From assembly GCA_964590225.1 (NCBI GenBank), contig CAZPWS010000061.1, positions 1-18,615 of the forward strand: a stretch of 18,615 bases of DNA, read 5' to 3'. Positions 7,649 to 15,727 of the stretch are shown one piece after another. The position numbers and the translations under genes are program-made. Origin of the DNA: JAEUSG01 sp964590225. Its GTDB lineage: Bacteria; Fibrobacterota; OXYB2-FULL-49-7; JAEUSG01. Within the stretch, counting starts at the first letter, position 1, and every line of letters begins with the position of its first letter. The notes below the pieces were generated by a model. It was not told the DNA's origin. It was given only the letters and a program-made list of their open reading frames with translations, and ran no database searches.

Positions 7649-8463
7649 ACAGCCAAATAATCGACAACGGTATTGCAGTAGCTGGTGCAGCCGGTAGAAT
7701 GGGTCAGAGAATAATTGCTTTTGTTTCTGACAATAGCAAACTCCGTCTTGGAGCGGCCTATGAGTTTTCTTCACACCCGAAAGTGGGAGAAGATAGCGGA
7801 CTTACGGCCGGAATATCCTCAAACGGTATCGCAATATCAGATTCATCTCTTGCCGCTTTAGGCTGTAAAGTTTTAATTGACTTTACAACGCCAGACTCAA
7901 CAGAAAAGAATGTTGCATTCTGTGTCGAAAATGGCATAAATCTGGTTGTTGGTTCAACGGGCTTATCTGAAAAAATCAAGGAAGATATAAAAAAGGCTTC
8001 ACAAAAAATTGCGGTAGTATTTGCGCCCAATATGGGAGTGGGCATAAATGTTCTTTTGAGTGTGGTGCGCGATATTGCCAAGCGGCTTGGCGACGACTAC
8101 GATATTGAAATTATTGAAGCTCATCACAATAAAAAAAAGGATTCTCCTTCTGGAACCGCTCTTGGTCTTGCTGAGGCCGTGGCGGAGGGAATAGGTGTCT
8201 CACTTTCAGAAGCAGTTGTAAATGGCCGCCATGGATTAGTTGGAGCCCGTCCTAAGCGGGAGATAGGCATACATGCTGTTAGAGGTGGCGATATAATTGG
8301 CGAACATACCGTTCTTTTTGCCGGTCCGGGCGAAAAAATTGAAATTTCTCATTCTGTAGTCACCCGTGATGTGTTTGCAAAGGGAGCGGTTAAAGCGGCA
8401 GAGTTTCTGCTCGATAAAAGAAATGGGCTGTATGACATGCAGGATGTGCTCAAACTCCGCTGA
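7645..8463 (+). CDS. dapB: 4-hydroxy-tetrahydrodipicolinate reductase
   Basis: NAD(P)H-dependent reductase acting directly after DapA in the diaminopimelate/lysine pathway. The 272-residue product has the N-terminal dinucleotide-binding loop VAGAAGRMGQ (residues 12-21), GSTGLS, the APNMGVGINVLL hinge, and the DapB active-site signature EAHHNKKKDSPSGTAL with His160-His161 and the nearby lysines. Its ATG overlaps the dapA stop by four bases. Its 3' end overlaps the start of the downstream glycosyltransferase by 20 bases, so wall-precursor genes run without a break into the next cassette. Confidence 0.97.
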   Translation: MNSQIIDNGIAVAGAAGRMGQRIIAFVSDNSKLRLGAAYEFSSHPKVGEDSGLTAGISSNGIAISDSSLAALGCKVLIDFTTPDSTEKNVAFCVENGINLVVGSTGLSEKIKEDIKKASQKIAVVFAPNMGVGINVLLSVVRDIAKRLGDDYDIEIIEAHHNKKKDSPSGTALGLAEAVAEGIGVSLSEAVVNGRHGLVGARPKREIGIHAVRGGDIIGEHTVLFAGPGEKIEISHSVVTRDVFAKGAVKAAEFLLDKRNGLYDMQDVLKLR

Positions 8464-9376
8464 TAATCGCCCTCTTTTTTCGGTAGTAATACCGACCCAC
8501 AGAAGAATCGATAAGCTAAAGGCCACTGTTGGAGCGTTACAGACTCAAACACTCTCTGCCTCTCAATTTGAAATTATAGTTGTAAACGATGGCAAAGATG
8601 AACAAACCTCCCTGTGGCTTAAGGAACAGCAGATAAAATTTATTGACATTAATCACTCCGGTCCGGCGGTCGCACGCAACCGCGGTGCTGCACTTGCTGT
8701 TGGCGACTACCTCGCCTTTACCGATGACGATGCTTTGCCTGATAGCGACTGGCTTACTGTTGCTGCTGCATTTGTTCAAAGAGAAAAAGAAGCAATAGCA
8801 TTTGAGGGCCCTGTTTGTGCATTGGGAGAGAAAGGGCCATTGCGCCATTTTGTAGAGCATCAAGGACAAGGAGGCTTTTTAACATGCAATCTCTTTGTTA
8901 AAAGGGATTGTTTTTTGTCTATTAAAGGCTTTAACGAGTCCTTTCCTTTTCCAATGAATGAAGATTATGAACTTGCTGTAAGGCTAAGGGAGAGAGGCGA
9001 AATTTTATATATCGAAAAGCTGTTTGTTTATCACCCTGTTTATAGACAGCAATTTACTGATCTTATATGTAAAGCCAGACTTTATGTAAAGCAACGCATT
9101 CTATCAGAAAAATTTTTCTATCAACTGCACCCACAACAGTACGGACAATATAAGGCAGCCACTACTTATGAAAAAACACTTTTAAGGCAGGCTCTTTTCT
9201 ATACGATAGATACGCTTCGTAATACTCCGGCTCTTTACAAGTATCCCAAAGAGACCTTTTGTTGGTGCATGGTTTTAATTCTCAGACAGCTATTTTTCGT
9301 ATTAATCTTATTGTCAACTTTTGCCCCCCCTTTTTTGCTTTGTAAAAAAAGGGGGGCAAGGGGGGTTAGTGGCTAA
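8444..9376 (+). CDS. Family 2 glycosyltransferase
   Basis: GT-A-fold glycosyltransferase; donor and acceptor are unknown. The 310-residue product begins MCSNSADNRP and enters the GT2 fold at LFSVVIPTHRR. The nucleotide site includes VVNDGKDE (Asp49), and the metal-binding DXD motif is FTDDDA at 94-96. GPAVARNRG is typical of GT2, and FPMNEDYELAVRLRERG holds the likely catalytic ED pair. The C-terminus has one hydrophobic segment of about 20 residues, so the enzyme may be membrane-attached. The last roughly 15 residues (PPFLLCKKRGARGVSG) are encoded by a palindromic repeat and are probably not part of the ancestral protein. The start at ATG 8444 overlaps dapB by 20 bases; ATG 8432 is an alternative. 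It overlaps the reductase gene by eight bases. Confidence 0.88.
   Translation: MCSNSADNRPLFSVVIPTHRRIDKLKATVGALQTQTLSASQFEIIVVNDGKDEQTSLWLKEQQIKFIDINHSGPAVARNRGAALAVGDYLAFTDDDALPDSDWLTVAAAFVQREKEAIAFEGPVCALGEKGPLRHFVEHQGQGGFLTCNLFVKRDCFLSIKGFNESFPFPMNEDYELAVRLRERGEILYIEKLFVYHPVYRQQFTDLICKARLYVKQRILSEKFFYQLHPQQYGQYKAATTYEKTLLRQALFYTIDTLRNTPALYKYPKETFCWCMVLILRQLFFVLILLSTFAPPFLLCKKRGARGVSG
9321..9365. repeat. Palindromic GC/AT repeat element embedded in a gene junction
   Basis: TTGCCCCCCCTTTTTT at 9321-9336 and AAAAAAAGGGGGGCAA at 9344-9359 pair at 15 of 16 positions around a 7-base loop (GCTTTGT), followed by a second run of G at 9360-9365. Translated, it gives PPFLLCKKRGARG in the glycosyltransferase frame and PPLFCFVKKGGQGG in the next frame, the kind of peptide produced by dispersed palindromic repeats seen in many bacterial genomes. 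Here it forms the 3' end of one coding sequence and the leader of the next. Only one copy is visible in the window, so its dispersed nature is inferred. Confidence 0.7.
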
Positions 9377-10058
9377 AGCTATTGTTACCGGAGGTTCAAG
9401 TGGTCTTGGAGTCGCCATTATACGCGACTTATCAGCCCTTGGAATGGATATCGTTGCTATTTCGCGCCGTCAACCGGAATTACACAATAATGTTTGCTGG
9501 CTAAAAACAGACCTTTCAAATTTAAAAGAGGTAAATGCACTTTGTTCAACACTCAAGAAAGAGATAGGCAAAATCGATCTCTTGATTAACAATGCGGCTA
9601 TTTCACCGGCTTCACGAATCATCAATTTAAAAGAGGCAGAATTTGACGAAGTATCAACAGTTAACTTTTTAGCCCCAAGAATGCTAATTCGTGCCCTTTC
9701 GAATAATCTTGCTGATGGCGGAACTGTTATAAACATAGTTTCGCGTGTGGCCCTTGAAGGGCGAATAGGTTTAGCGGCATACGGAATCGCCAAAGCAATG
9801 CTTTTAGACTATACAACTTTAAATGCTAATCTTTTTGCCGCGCAGGGTACAACCATATTTGCAGTTAATCCAGGATATATGGCAACAGGTATGGCTACAG
9901 AAAAAGCAACAGAAATACAAAAAAAAGAGTCACTCTTTGGCACTATTGCCACCGCAGATCGGGCGTCAAAACTTATATTGAAACTGTGGAAACAGAACTT
10001 TGTTCATGGCACCTTTATCAATCTTGATAGCCGGATGTACAACAGATGGATGAACTGA
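9369..10058 (+). CDS. Short-chain dehydrogenase, FabG-like 3-oxoacyl reductase
   Basis: NAD(P)-dependent SDR of 229 residues, likely reducing a 3-oxoacyl chain on ACP or CoA. The cofactor loop TGGSSGLG is at residues 7-14, DLSN marks the adenine site, and NNAA is at 74-77. The catalytic triad is Ser125 (VSRVALEG), Tyr138 and Lys142 (YGIAK), and PGYMATGM follows as in FabG-type enzymes. I chose GTG 9369 because MAKAIVTGGSSG is the normal SDR N-terminus and GGGGGG lies four bases upstream. An in-frame TTG at 9321 would translate the palindromic repeat. Adjacent ketosynthase and oxoamine synthase genes suggest a dedicated acyl-chain role. The substrate is not determined by sequence. Confidence 0.88.
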   Translation: MAKAIVTGGSSGLGVAIIRDLSALGMDIVAISRRQPELHNNVCWLKTDLSNLKEVNALCSTLKKEIGKIDLLINNAAISPASRIINLKEAEFDEVSTVNFLAPRMLIRALSNNLADGGTVINIVSRVALEGRIGLAAYGIAKAMLLDYTTLNANLFAAQGTTIFAVNPGYMATGMATEKATEIQKKESLFGTIATADRASKLILKLWKQNFVHGTFINLDSRMYNRWMN

Positions 10059-11110
10059 TAATTTCCGCTATTGGTTGTGCCACCCCTTTTGGTAATACAC
10101 CCGAAGAGATCACAAACGCACTATATAAACCTGATAGTTTTATAAAAACCCAGCTAAATCCACGAAAAGTTGATTTGGTGGATATAGAATCAATTGATCG
10201 TTCCTTTTTATTGCTCGAAACTGCTTTTGAGACAACATTCAAACAGATTGATTTTAAAAAATTTTCTGCTGATAAAACCGCTGTTTTTATATCGTCAAGC
10301 AAGGGGGCTATGGCATCGCATGAATTAAGTGGCTGGTCGCCGCTTATTACACCTCCCGACAGGGCAGGATTGCATATTTGCGGAAAATATGGCCTTAAGG
10401 GAACTTTATTTTGCATTACCGCGGCATGCGCAACAGGAATTTTTGCCCTCGACGCCGCTATTGGACACATTAAACTTGGTAATGCCAATAATGCCATTGT
10501 AGCCGTCACCGAGTCTGCACTTACGCCATTGGTTCTTGCAGGGTTTCGCAATATGGGAGTGCTTTCATCTGCAACAAAACCGGAAGGTTTTATACCAGCA
10601 GAAGGAGCCGTTGTATTAACAGTTGAAAAATTATCTGCTGCTACTCTAGATCGATTACGCTATACAAATGTTATTGCAACAAACTGCACAACATCACCTC
10701 ATCACCCAGTTCGTTTTGACGAAAAGGGCGACGCTATTGCTTCGTGCATCTCTAAATGCATTGCAAAGAGTGGATTAACCAAAAGCGATATCGGCGCAAT
10801 ATGCCTTCATGGAACGGGAACAGAAAATAATGACCGTAGTGAAGCAAAGGCTATTAAAACCGTTTTTGGCGACTACACTGTTCCATGTTTTGGAATAAAA
10901 GCAGCCATTGGCCACCTGCTTGGGAGTTCCGCTCTAGTAGAAATAGCCGTTTGCACAGAAGCACTTAAGCGACGGGAAATACCACCAACAGCCTTCTTGT
11001 ATAGCCGCAAACCGCAGATGCTCAAAAAACCAGCAATACTCTCATTAAATTTTGGTTTTGGCGGCCATATTGGCGCGGTTATACTTTCAGATAAAGCGGA
11101 CCCAAAATGA
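10046..11110 (+). CDS. FabF-like beta-ketoacyl synthase, short form
   Basis: Thiolase-fold condensing enzyme, expected to extend an acyl-thioester with malonyl-ACP. The Cys-His-His machinery is complete: Cys128 in TAACATG, His255 in LHGTGTENND, and His290 with Lys285 in GIKAAIGHLLGSS. The GFGGH gating loop is near 337-341. At 354 residues it is about 55 shorter than FabF (about 410). Most of the deficit lies before the active-site Cys (128 here versus 163 in E. coli FabF), in the region shaping the dimer interface and acyl pocket. It is unlikely to be the cell's main FabF. It overlaps the reductase by 13 bases and the oxoamine synthase by four, so the three are probably translated together. 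Confidence 0.87.
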   Translation: MDELIISAIGCATPFGNTPEEITNALYKPDSFIKTQLNPRKVDLVDIESIDRSFLLLETAFETTFKQIDFKKFSADKTAVFISSSKGAMASHELSGWSPLITPPDRAGLHICGKYGLKGTLFCITAACATGIFALDAAIGHIKLGNANNAIVAVTESALTPLVLAGFRNMGVLSSATKPEGFIPAEGAVVLTVEKLSAATLDRLRYTNVIATNCTTSPHHPVRFDEKGDAIASCISKCIAKSGLTKSDIGAICLHGTGTENNDRSEAKAIKTVFGDYTVPCFGIKAAIGHLLGSSALVEIAVCTEALKRREIPPTAFLYSRKPQMLKKPAILSLNFGFGGHIGAVILSDKADPK

Positions 11111-12225
11111 GTACATGGATGCGGCATGAACTGGAGTTGTTAAAAAGCAAGAACCGTTTTCGCGAATTGCGACACATTGTTTCCGACAACTCGTCTCAGC
11201 CATACATATCCGTAAACGGGAAAAAATGCATCGACTTTTCAAGTAACGATTACCTTGGCCTTCGTAACCATCCGGAAATGGTGGCGGCAGCATCTCAAGC
11301 TGCTCTTAAATATGGCAGTGGTGCTGGCAGTTCACGCCTTGTTTCTGGAAACACCTCACTATACGAAGAACTTGAAGCTGAATTAAAGGCATTCAAGGGC
11401 GTTCCATCGGTAGTTGTGGCAGCAAGCGGTTATGCTCTAAATGTTTCAATAATTCCAACTCTTGTTAAAGAGGGCGATGCTGTAATATTCGACCGCTTGT
11501 CGCATGCCAGCCTTGTAGATGGTATCCGTCTATCCCGAGCCCGCCCATTTGTTTATAGCCATCTCGATATGAATCACCTCGAAAAACTGCTTAAACGGGC
11601 TAAAAACTATCGACGCCGATTAATAATAACCGATTCCATCTTCAGTATGGATGGCGACAGAGCGCCTTTACCGGAGATAGCTGCACTTGCCCAAACTTAT
11701 GGAGCGGAAACCCTTGTCGATGAAGCTCACGCAACTGGTGTATTTGGCAAAGCAGGGAAGGGGCTTGTTGAAGAAACAGGAGTTCAGCAACAGATTGATT
11801 ATATAATTGGCACTTTCTCAAAGGCATTAGGTTCGCTTGGTGGCTTTTTTGCTTCCCGCCACACAGAGGCAGCCCCCTTTATTGTCAATTTTGCCCGCGG
11901 TGTAATTTTTTCAACAGCCCTTCCACCTCCAGTTCTTGCAGCTTCCATAAAAGGAATTGAACTCTGCCGCGTTGCAAATGAACAAAGAGCAAAGCTTTTT
12001 TCACTGATGAATCACTTTGATGCTTCGCTATCTCCCATAATTCCCTTTCGCATTGGCGACGACGCAAAATGTATAGAAATATCCGCTTCGCTAATGGAGT
12101 CCGGCTTTTTTGTGCCGGCAATAAGGTATCCGGCAGTGGAAAAGGGGAAAGCGATGCTTAGAATTTCTTTGTCGGCCAATCACAGCGAAGAGATGGTGGC
12201 AAACTTGATTTCATTATTAGGTTGA
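11107..12225 (+). CDS. bioF: Alpha-oxoamine synthase, probably 8-amino-7-oxononanoate synthase
   Basis: PLP enzyme joining an amino acid to an acyl thioester with loss of CO2. The 372-residue product has DFSSNDYLGL near the N-terminus, GSGAGSSRLVSGN, His133 in DRLSHASLVDG (stacks on PLP), Asp205 in LVDEAHATGVFG and the Schiff-base Lys239 in GTFSKALGSLGG. This pattern fits BioF (alanine + pimeloyl thioester, biotin) and also 2-amino-3-ketobutyrate CoA ligase. Serine palmitoyltransferase or cysteate acyltransferase cannot be excluded. No bioA, bioB, bioD or bioC lies nearby, so the symbol is tentative. It is the last gene of the + strand run and its stop overlaps the convergent GT4 gene by nine bases. 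Confidence 0.8.
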   Translation: MSTWMRHELELLKSKNRFRELRHIVSDNSSQPYISVNGKKCIDFSSNDYLGLRNHPEMVAAASQAALKYGSGAGSSRLVSGNTSLYEELEAELKAFKGVPSVVVAASGYALNVSIIPTLVKEGDAVIFDRLSHASLVDGIRLSRARPFVYSHLDMNHLEKLLKRAKNYRRRLIITDSIFSMDGDRAPLPEIAALAQTYGAETLVDEAHATGVFGKAGKGLVEETGVQQQIDYIIGTFSKALGSLGGFFASRHTEAAPFIVNFARGVIFSTALPPPVLAASIKGIELCRVANEQRAKLFSLMNHFDASLSPIIPFRIGDDAKCIEISASLMESGFFVPAIRYPAVEKGKAMLRISLSANHSEEMVANLISLLG

Positions 12226-13389
12226 TTTGTAGATCTTAACCAGATCATTTACAATCATATCCGGCTGAAATTTATCTACTACCCACTCTCTACCTGCCTT
12301 ACCCATCGCTTTACAGCGTACTGGATCGTTTATGAGTATTTCCATCGAGCTGTATAAATCCTCTGCGCTACCAGCTTTAATACAAAACCCTGTTTTACCA
12401 TTCTGAATGGAATCGATGCAGCCAGGTGCGTCAGTGGTTATAACGGCTATTTCCATTGCGTACGCTTCCAGGACAACATTCGGAAAACCCTCCCTGAATG
12501 AAGGTAATAGGAGCACATCCATCAACGCGTAAAAATCGCGGCTCTCTTTCTGTTCACCTGCGTAACGGATGGTTGTTGTGTTTTTAAGTATGGCATCTGT
12601 TTCTGAAGATATCCGGTCGTGGGGTTCATGAATTGGACCTATAATAAGTAGAATTGCATCAGGATGATTAATGGTAAATTTATGCCATACAGAAGCCATG
12701 ACCTCAACACCTTTATCTTTTACAAGTCGCCCAACAAAACCAAAGACAAATTTATCGGTTTGTATATTCAGCAAATTTCTTAATTCTGAAATTCGCGAGT
12801 CGGGAACCATCTCTCGTGAAAATTTTGCAGAATTGACTCCCTGTCCCGAGCCATTGCCCATAATAAAAATCTTACCTTTAGGGCATATACTGTTTTTAGA
12901 CAGATATTCCCTGTTCGACTCGCTATTGGCAATTACTGTATGTGCAAGAGCGCATGCAATCCATTCTGCTCTATGTAGAATCGTTTTTTTTAAAAATGGT
13001 TTGCCGTAGGCGATTAACCCACGAACAGAATAGATTCTAAAAGGAACGCGTGCAAAAAAACCGGCAATTAGCGATAAAAAGGCAGCCTTAGGAGTGCTTG
13101 CGTGTAGTATTGATGGATTAATTTTAATAAACAAACGGACAAGCTTTACCAATAGTAACAGATCTCCTAAAAGTGAGAAATTTCGCTTGAATGGCACTTG
13201 AATTATTGGTATGCCAAGCTTTATTTCAACCTCGTCCCGCTTTACCCAGCTTCCTTCAGAAGAGACAAGAGTAATTGAAAAATGCTCTTTTTTTAGCTGT
13301 GAAATTAATGGCTGGTAAAAGTAAAAAAGAGTTTCCGGAACTGATGTTACCAGAATAATTTTTTTATTATTGGTATTCATGCATTCCAT
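12217..13389 (-). CDS. GT4 glycosyltransferase, CapM-like
   Basis: GT-B-fold retaining glycosyltransferase, probably using a UDP-activated sugar in capsule or O-antigen assembly. Features of the CapM-like subgroup are visible across its 390 residues: TSVPETLFYFYQPLI at the N-terminus, HASTPKAAFLSLIAGFFARV near 96-115, the YSVRGL strand, ANSESNREYL, and GNGSGQGVN near 179-186. The donor site has VGRLVKDKG (220-227) and the EX7E motif with Glu300 and Glu308 in FREGFPNVVLEAY. The start may be ATG 13389 or ATG 13380; the latter has GGA five to six bases upstream. It overlaps the polymerase gene by 23 bases and is the last gene of the - strand operon. Acceptor and sugar are unknown. Confidence 0.88.
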   Translation of the reverse strand: MECMNTNNKKIILVTSVPETLFYFYQPLISQLKKEHFSITLVSSEGSWVKRDEVEIKLGIPIIQVPFKRNFSLLGDLLLLVKLVRLFIKINPSILHASTPKAAFLSLIAGFFARVPFRIYSVRGLIAYGKPFLKKTILHRAEWIACALAHTVIANSESNREYLSKNSICPKGKIFIMGNGSGQGVNSAKFSREMVPDSRISELRNLLNIQTDKFVFGFVGRLVKDKGVEVMASVWHKFTINHPDAILLIIGPIHEPHDRISSETDAILKNTTTIRYAGEQKESRDFYALMDVLLLPSFREGFPNVVLEAYAMEIAVITTDAPGCIDSIQNGKTGFCIKAGSAEDLYSSMEILINDPVRCKAMGKAGREWVVDKFQPDMIVNDLVKIYKST

Positions 13390-14611
13390 CTATATCTTCT
13401 GTTTCCGGCACTATCGCATCGGATTTTTTCTCGGAAACGACTACAAGGTAAATAATCATGAGCGCTGGAATAACCATGCATTTTTGTCGTGTTGTTAACC
13501 CATAATTTGTAAACGACATACCCATTACCGTAGAAGCCAAAAGAACAAAAAATACCCAGGTATATTTAAATTCAATAGTTTTATTCCGGCGATAGAGTGC
13601 CCAGTTTTTAATGATATAAATAATTGCAAATAGATAAATAAGACTCTCAAAAGCGGCCACAAACTGCATTGGTTTACGAGCCTGCCATATAAACGGCCCT
13701 GCTAAAAAGTTAATAAAATATAAAGGCGCGTAGGCTATTGATAGTTTTCTTTCTCCAGTACTTGATCCCCCATAGTTTAGAGAACCTGCCCTGCTTTCAA
13801 TATTTTGGATGCTTTTATCGTAAACATCGGTTACAACTCCAATTGCGTCATCATCACTTTCTATTTCAACTTCCAAACCTACATAATTAAAAACCCTTTC
13901 ATAAGAAAGTACAAAGCCAATGGTAACAATTGCAGAAAGTGCTAAGGTTTTGAAGTCGATTTTTACTGATCTAACAATAAGTCCAAAAAAGATAGACATC
14001 AAGAGAACAGCGGCAATGTGCGGCCGTACTGAAAATACAATAAGAAAACCTGGTATCATTCGTATTAATCGGCCAGTAATCGAAGGGAAAAGTATATAAC
14101 CATAAAAAACCAGTAACAGACCCATAAACACTATTGAGTCTTTTCCAAGATTACTTGTCCAAAAGATAAGGTTAGGCAAGAAAAATGGGATGATTAACTT
14201 TAATCTTTCTGAAACATATTCGAAACTTAAACATAGCCGAAAAAAGAGAAGTGAACCAATATGGCCACAAAGGCCAAAGGGAACATAAAGCATCAAGTAA
14301 CTATTTGGAAGTTCAGGAATAAAAAGGGAAAAAAACGATGAAAGATTTTTTATAAATTCTGTCCCTGGCTGTAAAAATCGGCTCCATTCAAAATTCATTT
14401 CTCTTGCATGGGCGTAATAACGGGTCGCGTCTGCGGATTTGTCAGAAAAGTAGTAGTAGTAAAAAAAACAGAGCCCCATTCTAAAAAAAAGTCCTGCAAA
14501 TATTGCTCCATTGTATCGCTTTTCTATACCAAGTATTTGCACTGCAAATATATTGATAATTAACCCAACAAAAATGAAAGCTATTGCAAAAAGAATAAAG
14601 TCCAATGCCAC
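13367..14611 (-). CDS. Multi-pass membrane protein, putative polysaccharide (Wzy-like) polymerase
   Basis: Integral membrane protein of 414 residues with roughly 10-12 hydrophobic segments from residue 4 onwards and a hydrophilic loop at about 225-275 (FNYVGLEVEIESDDDA...). Wzy-type O-antigen polymerases share this layout rather than sequence. The cytoplasmic or loop motifs SNLGKDS and SVRPHIA resemble those in membrane proteins of polysaccharide loci that I know only as hypothetical. It is flanked by glycosyltransferases, and no other polymerase is in the window, so joining repeat units on the lipid carrier is the likeliest job. A role as a ligase or EpsG-like protein is possible. It begins with GTG at 14611, directly after the TAA of the upstream GT4 gene. 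Confidence 0.65.
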   Translation of the reverse strand: MALDFILFAIAFIFVGLIINIFAVQILGIEKRYNGAIFAGLFFRMGLCFFYYYYFSDKSADATRYYAHAREMNFEWSRFLQPGTEFIKNLSSFFSLFIPELPNSYLMLYVPFGLCGHIGSLLFFRLCLSFEYVSERLKLIIPFFLPNLIFWTSNLGKDSIVFMGLLLVFYGYILFPSITGRLIRMIPGFLIVFSVRPHIAAVLLMSIFFGLIVRSVKIDFKTLALSAIVTIGFVLSYERVFNYVGLEVEIESDDDAIGVVTDVYDKSIQNIESRAGSLNYGGSSTGERKLSIAYAPLYFINFLAGPFIWQARKPMQFVAAFESLIYLFAIIYIIKNWALYRRNKTIEFKYTWVFFVLLASTVMGMSFTNYGLTTRQKCMVIPALMIIYLVVVSEKKSDAIVPETEDIDGMHEYQ

Positions 14612-15727
14612 TTAATTTTTACCTATGAGCAGTTTATAGTAGTTGGCGGTTTTACTTGCTGTCGCTTTCCATGTAAATCGATTGCTTATCGATTTCATTA
14701 GATTACTTGTAGCATTTGCTGCCTCAGGAGAGACTATAATTTTTTCCATCTTGTTGCACAAATCTTGAGGATTGGAAGATTCAAATAGTAGATCACTTGA
14801 ATCTACCATCATTTCGCGAAACACAGAGGTGTTTGCAGCAAGGCAAGGTACACCAAAACTCCCTGCTTCAAGTAGTGGAATTCCAAACCCCTCGTATAGC
14901 GAGGGGAAAACAAATAGTGAAGCATCACGGTATGCGGCGGCTAATTCATTTTCTGAAAGTGTAGCGCTCAAATGAATTCTATCTTTACACTGCGCATCAG
15001 CAAGTGCCTTTTCGAATAATAAATCCTGCTCATACTTTTTTCCTACTATTAGAAGATGATGGTGCAGTGTTGAATTTTTCTGCAATAATAGGTTAAATCC
15101 ATTAACAAGAAGCGCCAGATTCTTGCGCGGCATAATATGGCTCACGGCAAGAATATAGGGATGGGGGAGAGGTGAAACCACTTTTTTGGAATTAATAAAA
15201 CGGTCGCCGCCCCCAAGATGAATTGCCGTAGAACGATTCTTTACCTCAGGGTAGTGATGCACAAGCCGCTCTCTAGTAAACTCGGAAATTGTTATCAAAC
15301 CATCCATCCTTTGCAGCGCGCTTTTTTTCATTAACTTTGCATAAATATTCCGCATCGGAGAATTTATAGACGGAAAATCCTCTGCCCTCATGTCGTATAT
15401 TGTCATAATATTTTTACCGGAACAAAAAAGACCGGGGAAACTGAATGAGTGCAGAAGGTCTATCGCTTCACCTTTCCACCAAGAGTTGATGTTCCTATAC
15501 CAATAGGTATATAGCGCCCTCTTCCAGCTTGGTGCATTTGGTATGGGCATGCGATAAGTATTCTCTTTACGAAAGAAATCAATAGCCTCGATAGGAGCGT
15601 CCTTAGGCAAAAACACCGTAATACGAATATCCGGTTCAATTTTTCGAAGTTGCATATACAAATTACGATAATATGTTCCAACACCCGAAAACTGCTGATA
15701 TGGATTAATTGCAAATGCTATGTGCAT
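14612..15727 (-). CDS. GT4 glycosyltransferase, mannosyltransferase-like
   Basis: GT-B enzyme of 371 residues. The N-terminal half has the glycine loop NPYQQFSGVGTYYRNL for the acceptor or donor phosphate, HSFSFPG near 93-99, and TIYDMRAEDFP near 109-119, a pattern common in GDP-mannose-type GT4 enzymes. The donor site has VSHIMPRKN (Arg201, Lys202) and the EX7E motif with Glu279 and Glu287 in LYEGFGIPLLEAG. The sugar is not certain. The ATG at 15727 has no obvious Shine-Dalgarno and sits in a repeated 10-base sequence. The gene follows another GT4 by 23 bases and abuts the polymerase start. Confidence 0.88.
   Translation of the reverse strand: MHIAFAINPYQQFSGVGTYYRNLYMQLRKIEPDIRITVFLPKDAPIEAIDFFRKENTYRMPIPNAPSWKRALYTYWYRNINSWWKGEAIDLLHSFSFPGLFCSGKNIMTIYDMRAEDFPSINSPMRNIYAKLMKKSALQRMDGLITISEFTRERLVHHYPEVKNRSTAIHLGGGDRFINSKKVVSPLPHPYILAVSHIMPRKNLALLVNGFNLLLQKNSTLHHHLLIVGKKYEQDLLFEKALADAQCKDRIHLSATLSENELAAAYRDASLFVFPSLYEGFGIPLLEAGSFGVPCLAANTSVFREMMVDSSDLLFESSNPQDLCNKMEKIIVSPEAANATSNLMKSISNRFTWKATASKTANYYKLLIGKN

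Noticed and set aside
9321..9365. Rho-independent terminator after the glycosyltransferase
   Set aside because: The T-run is inside the left arm of the palindrome and no T-run follows the right arm, and the downstream gene starts within it.
9321..9368. Upstream TTG start for the reductase
   Set aside because: The extra residues come from the palindromic repeat and precede the normal SDR N-terminus.
12200..12260. Bidirectional terminator between the convergent operons
   Set aside because: Only weak imperfect inverted matches around GATC are present, with no GC-rich stem and no T-run.
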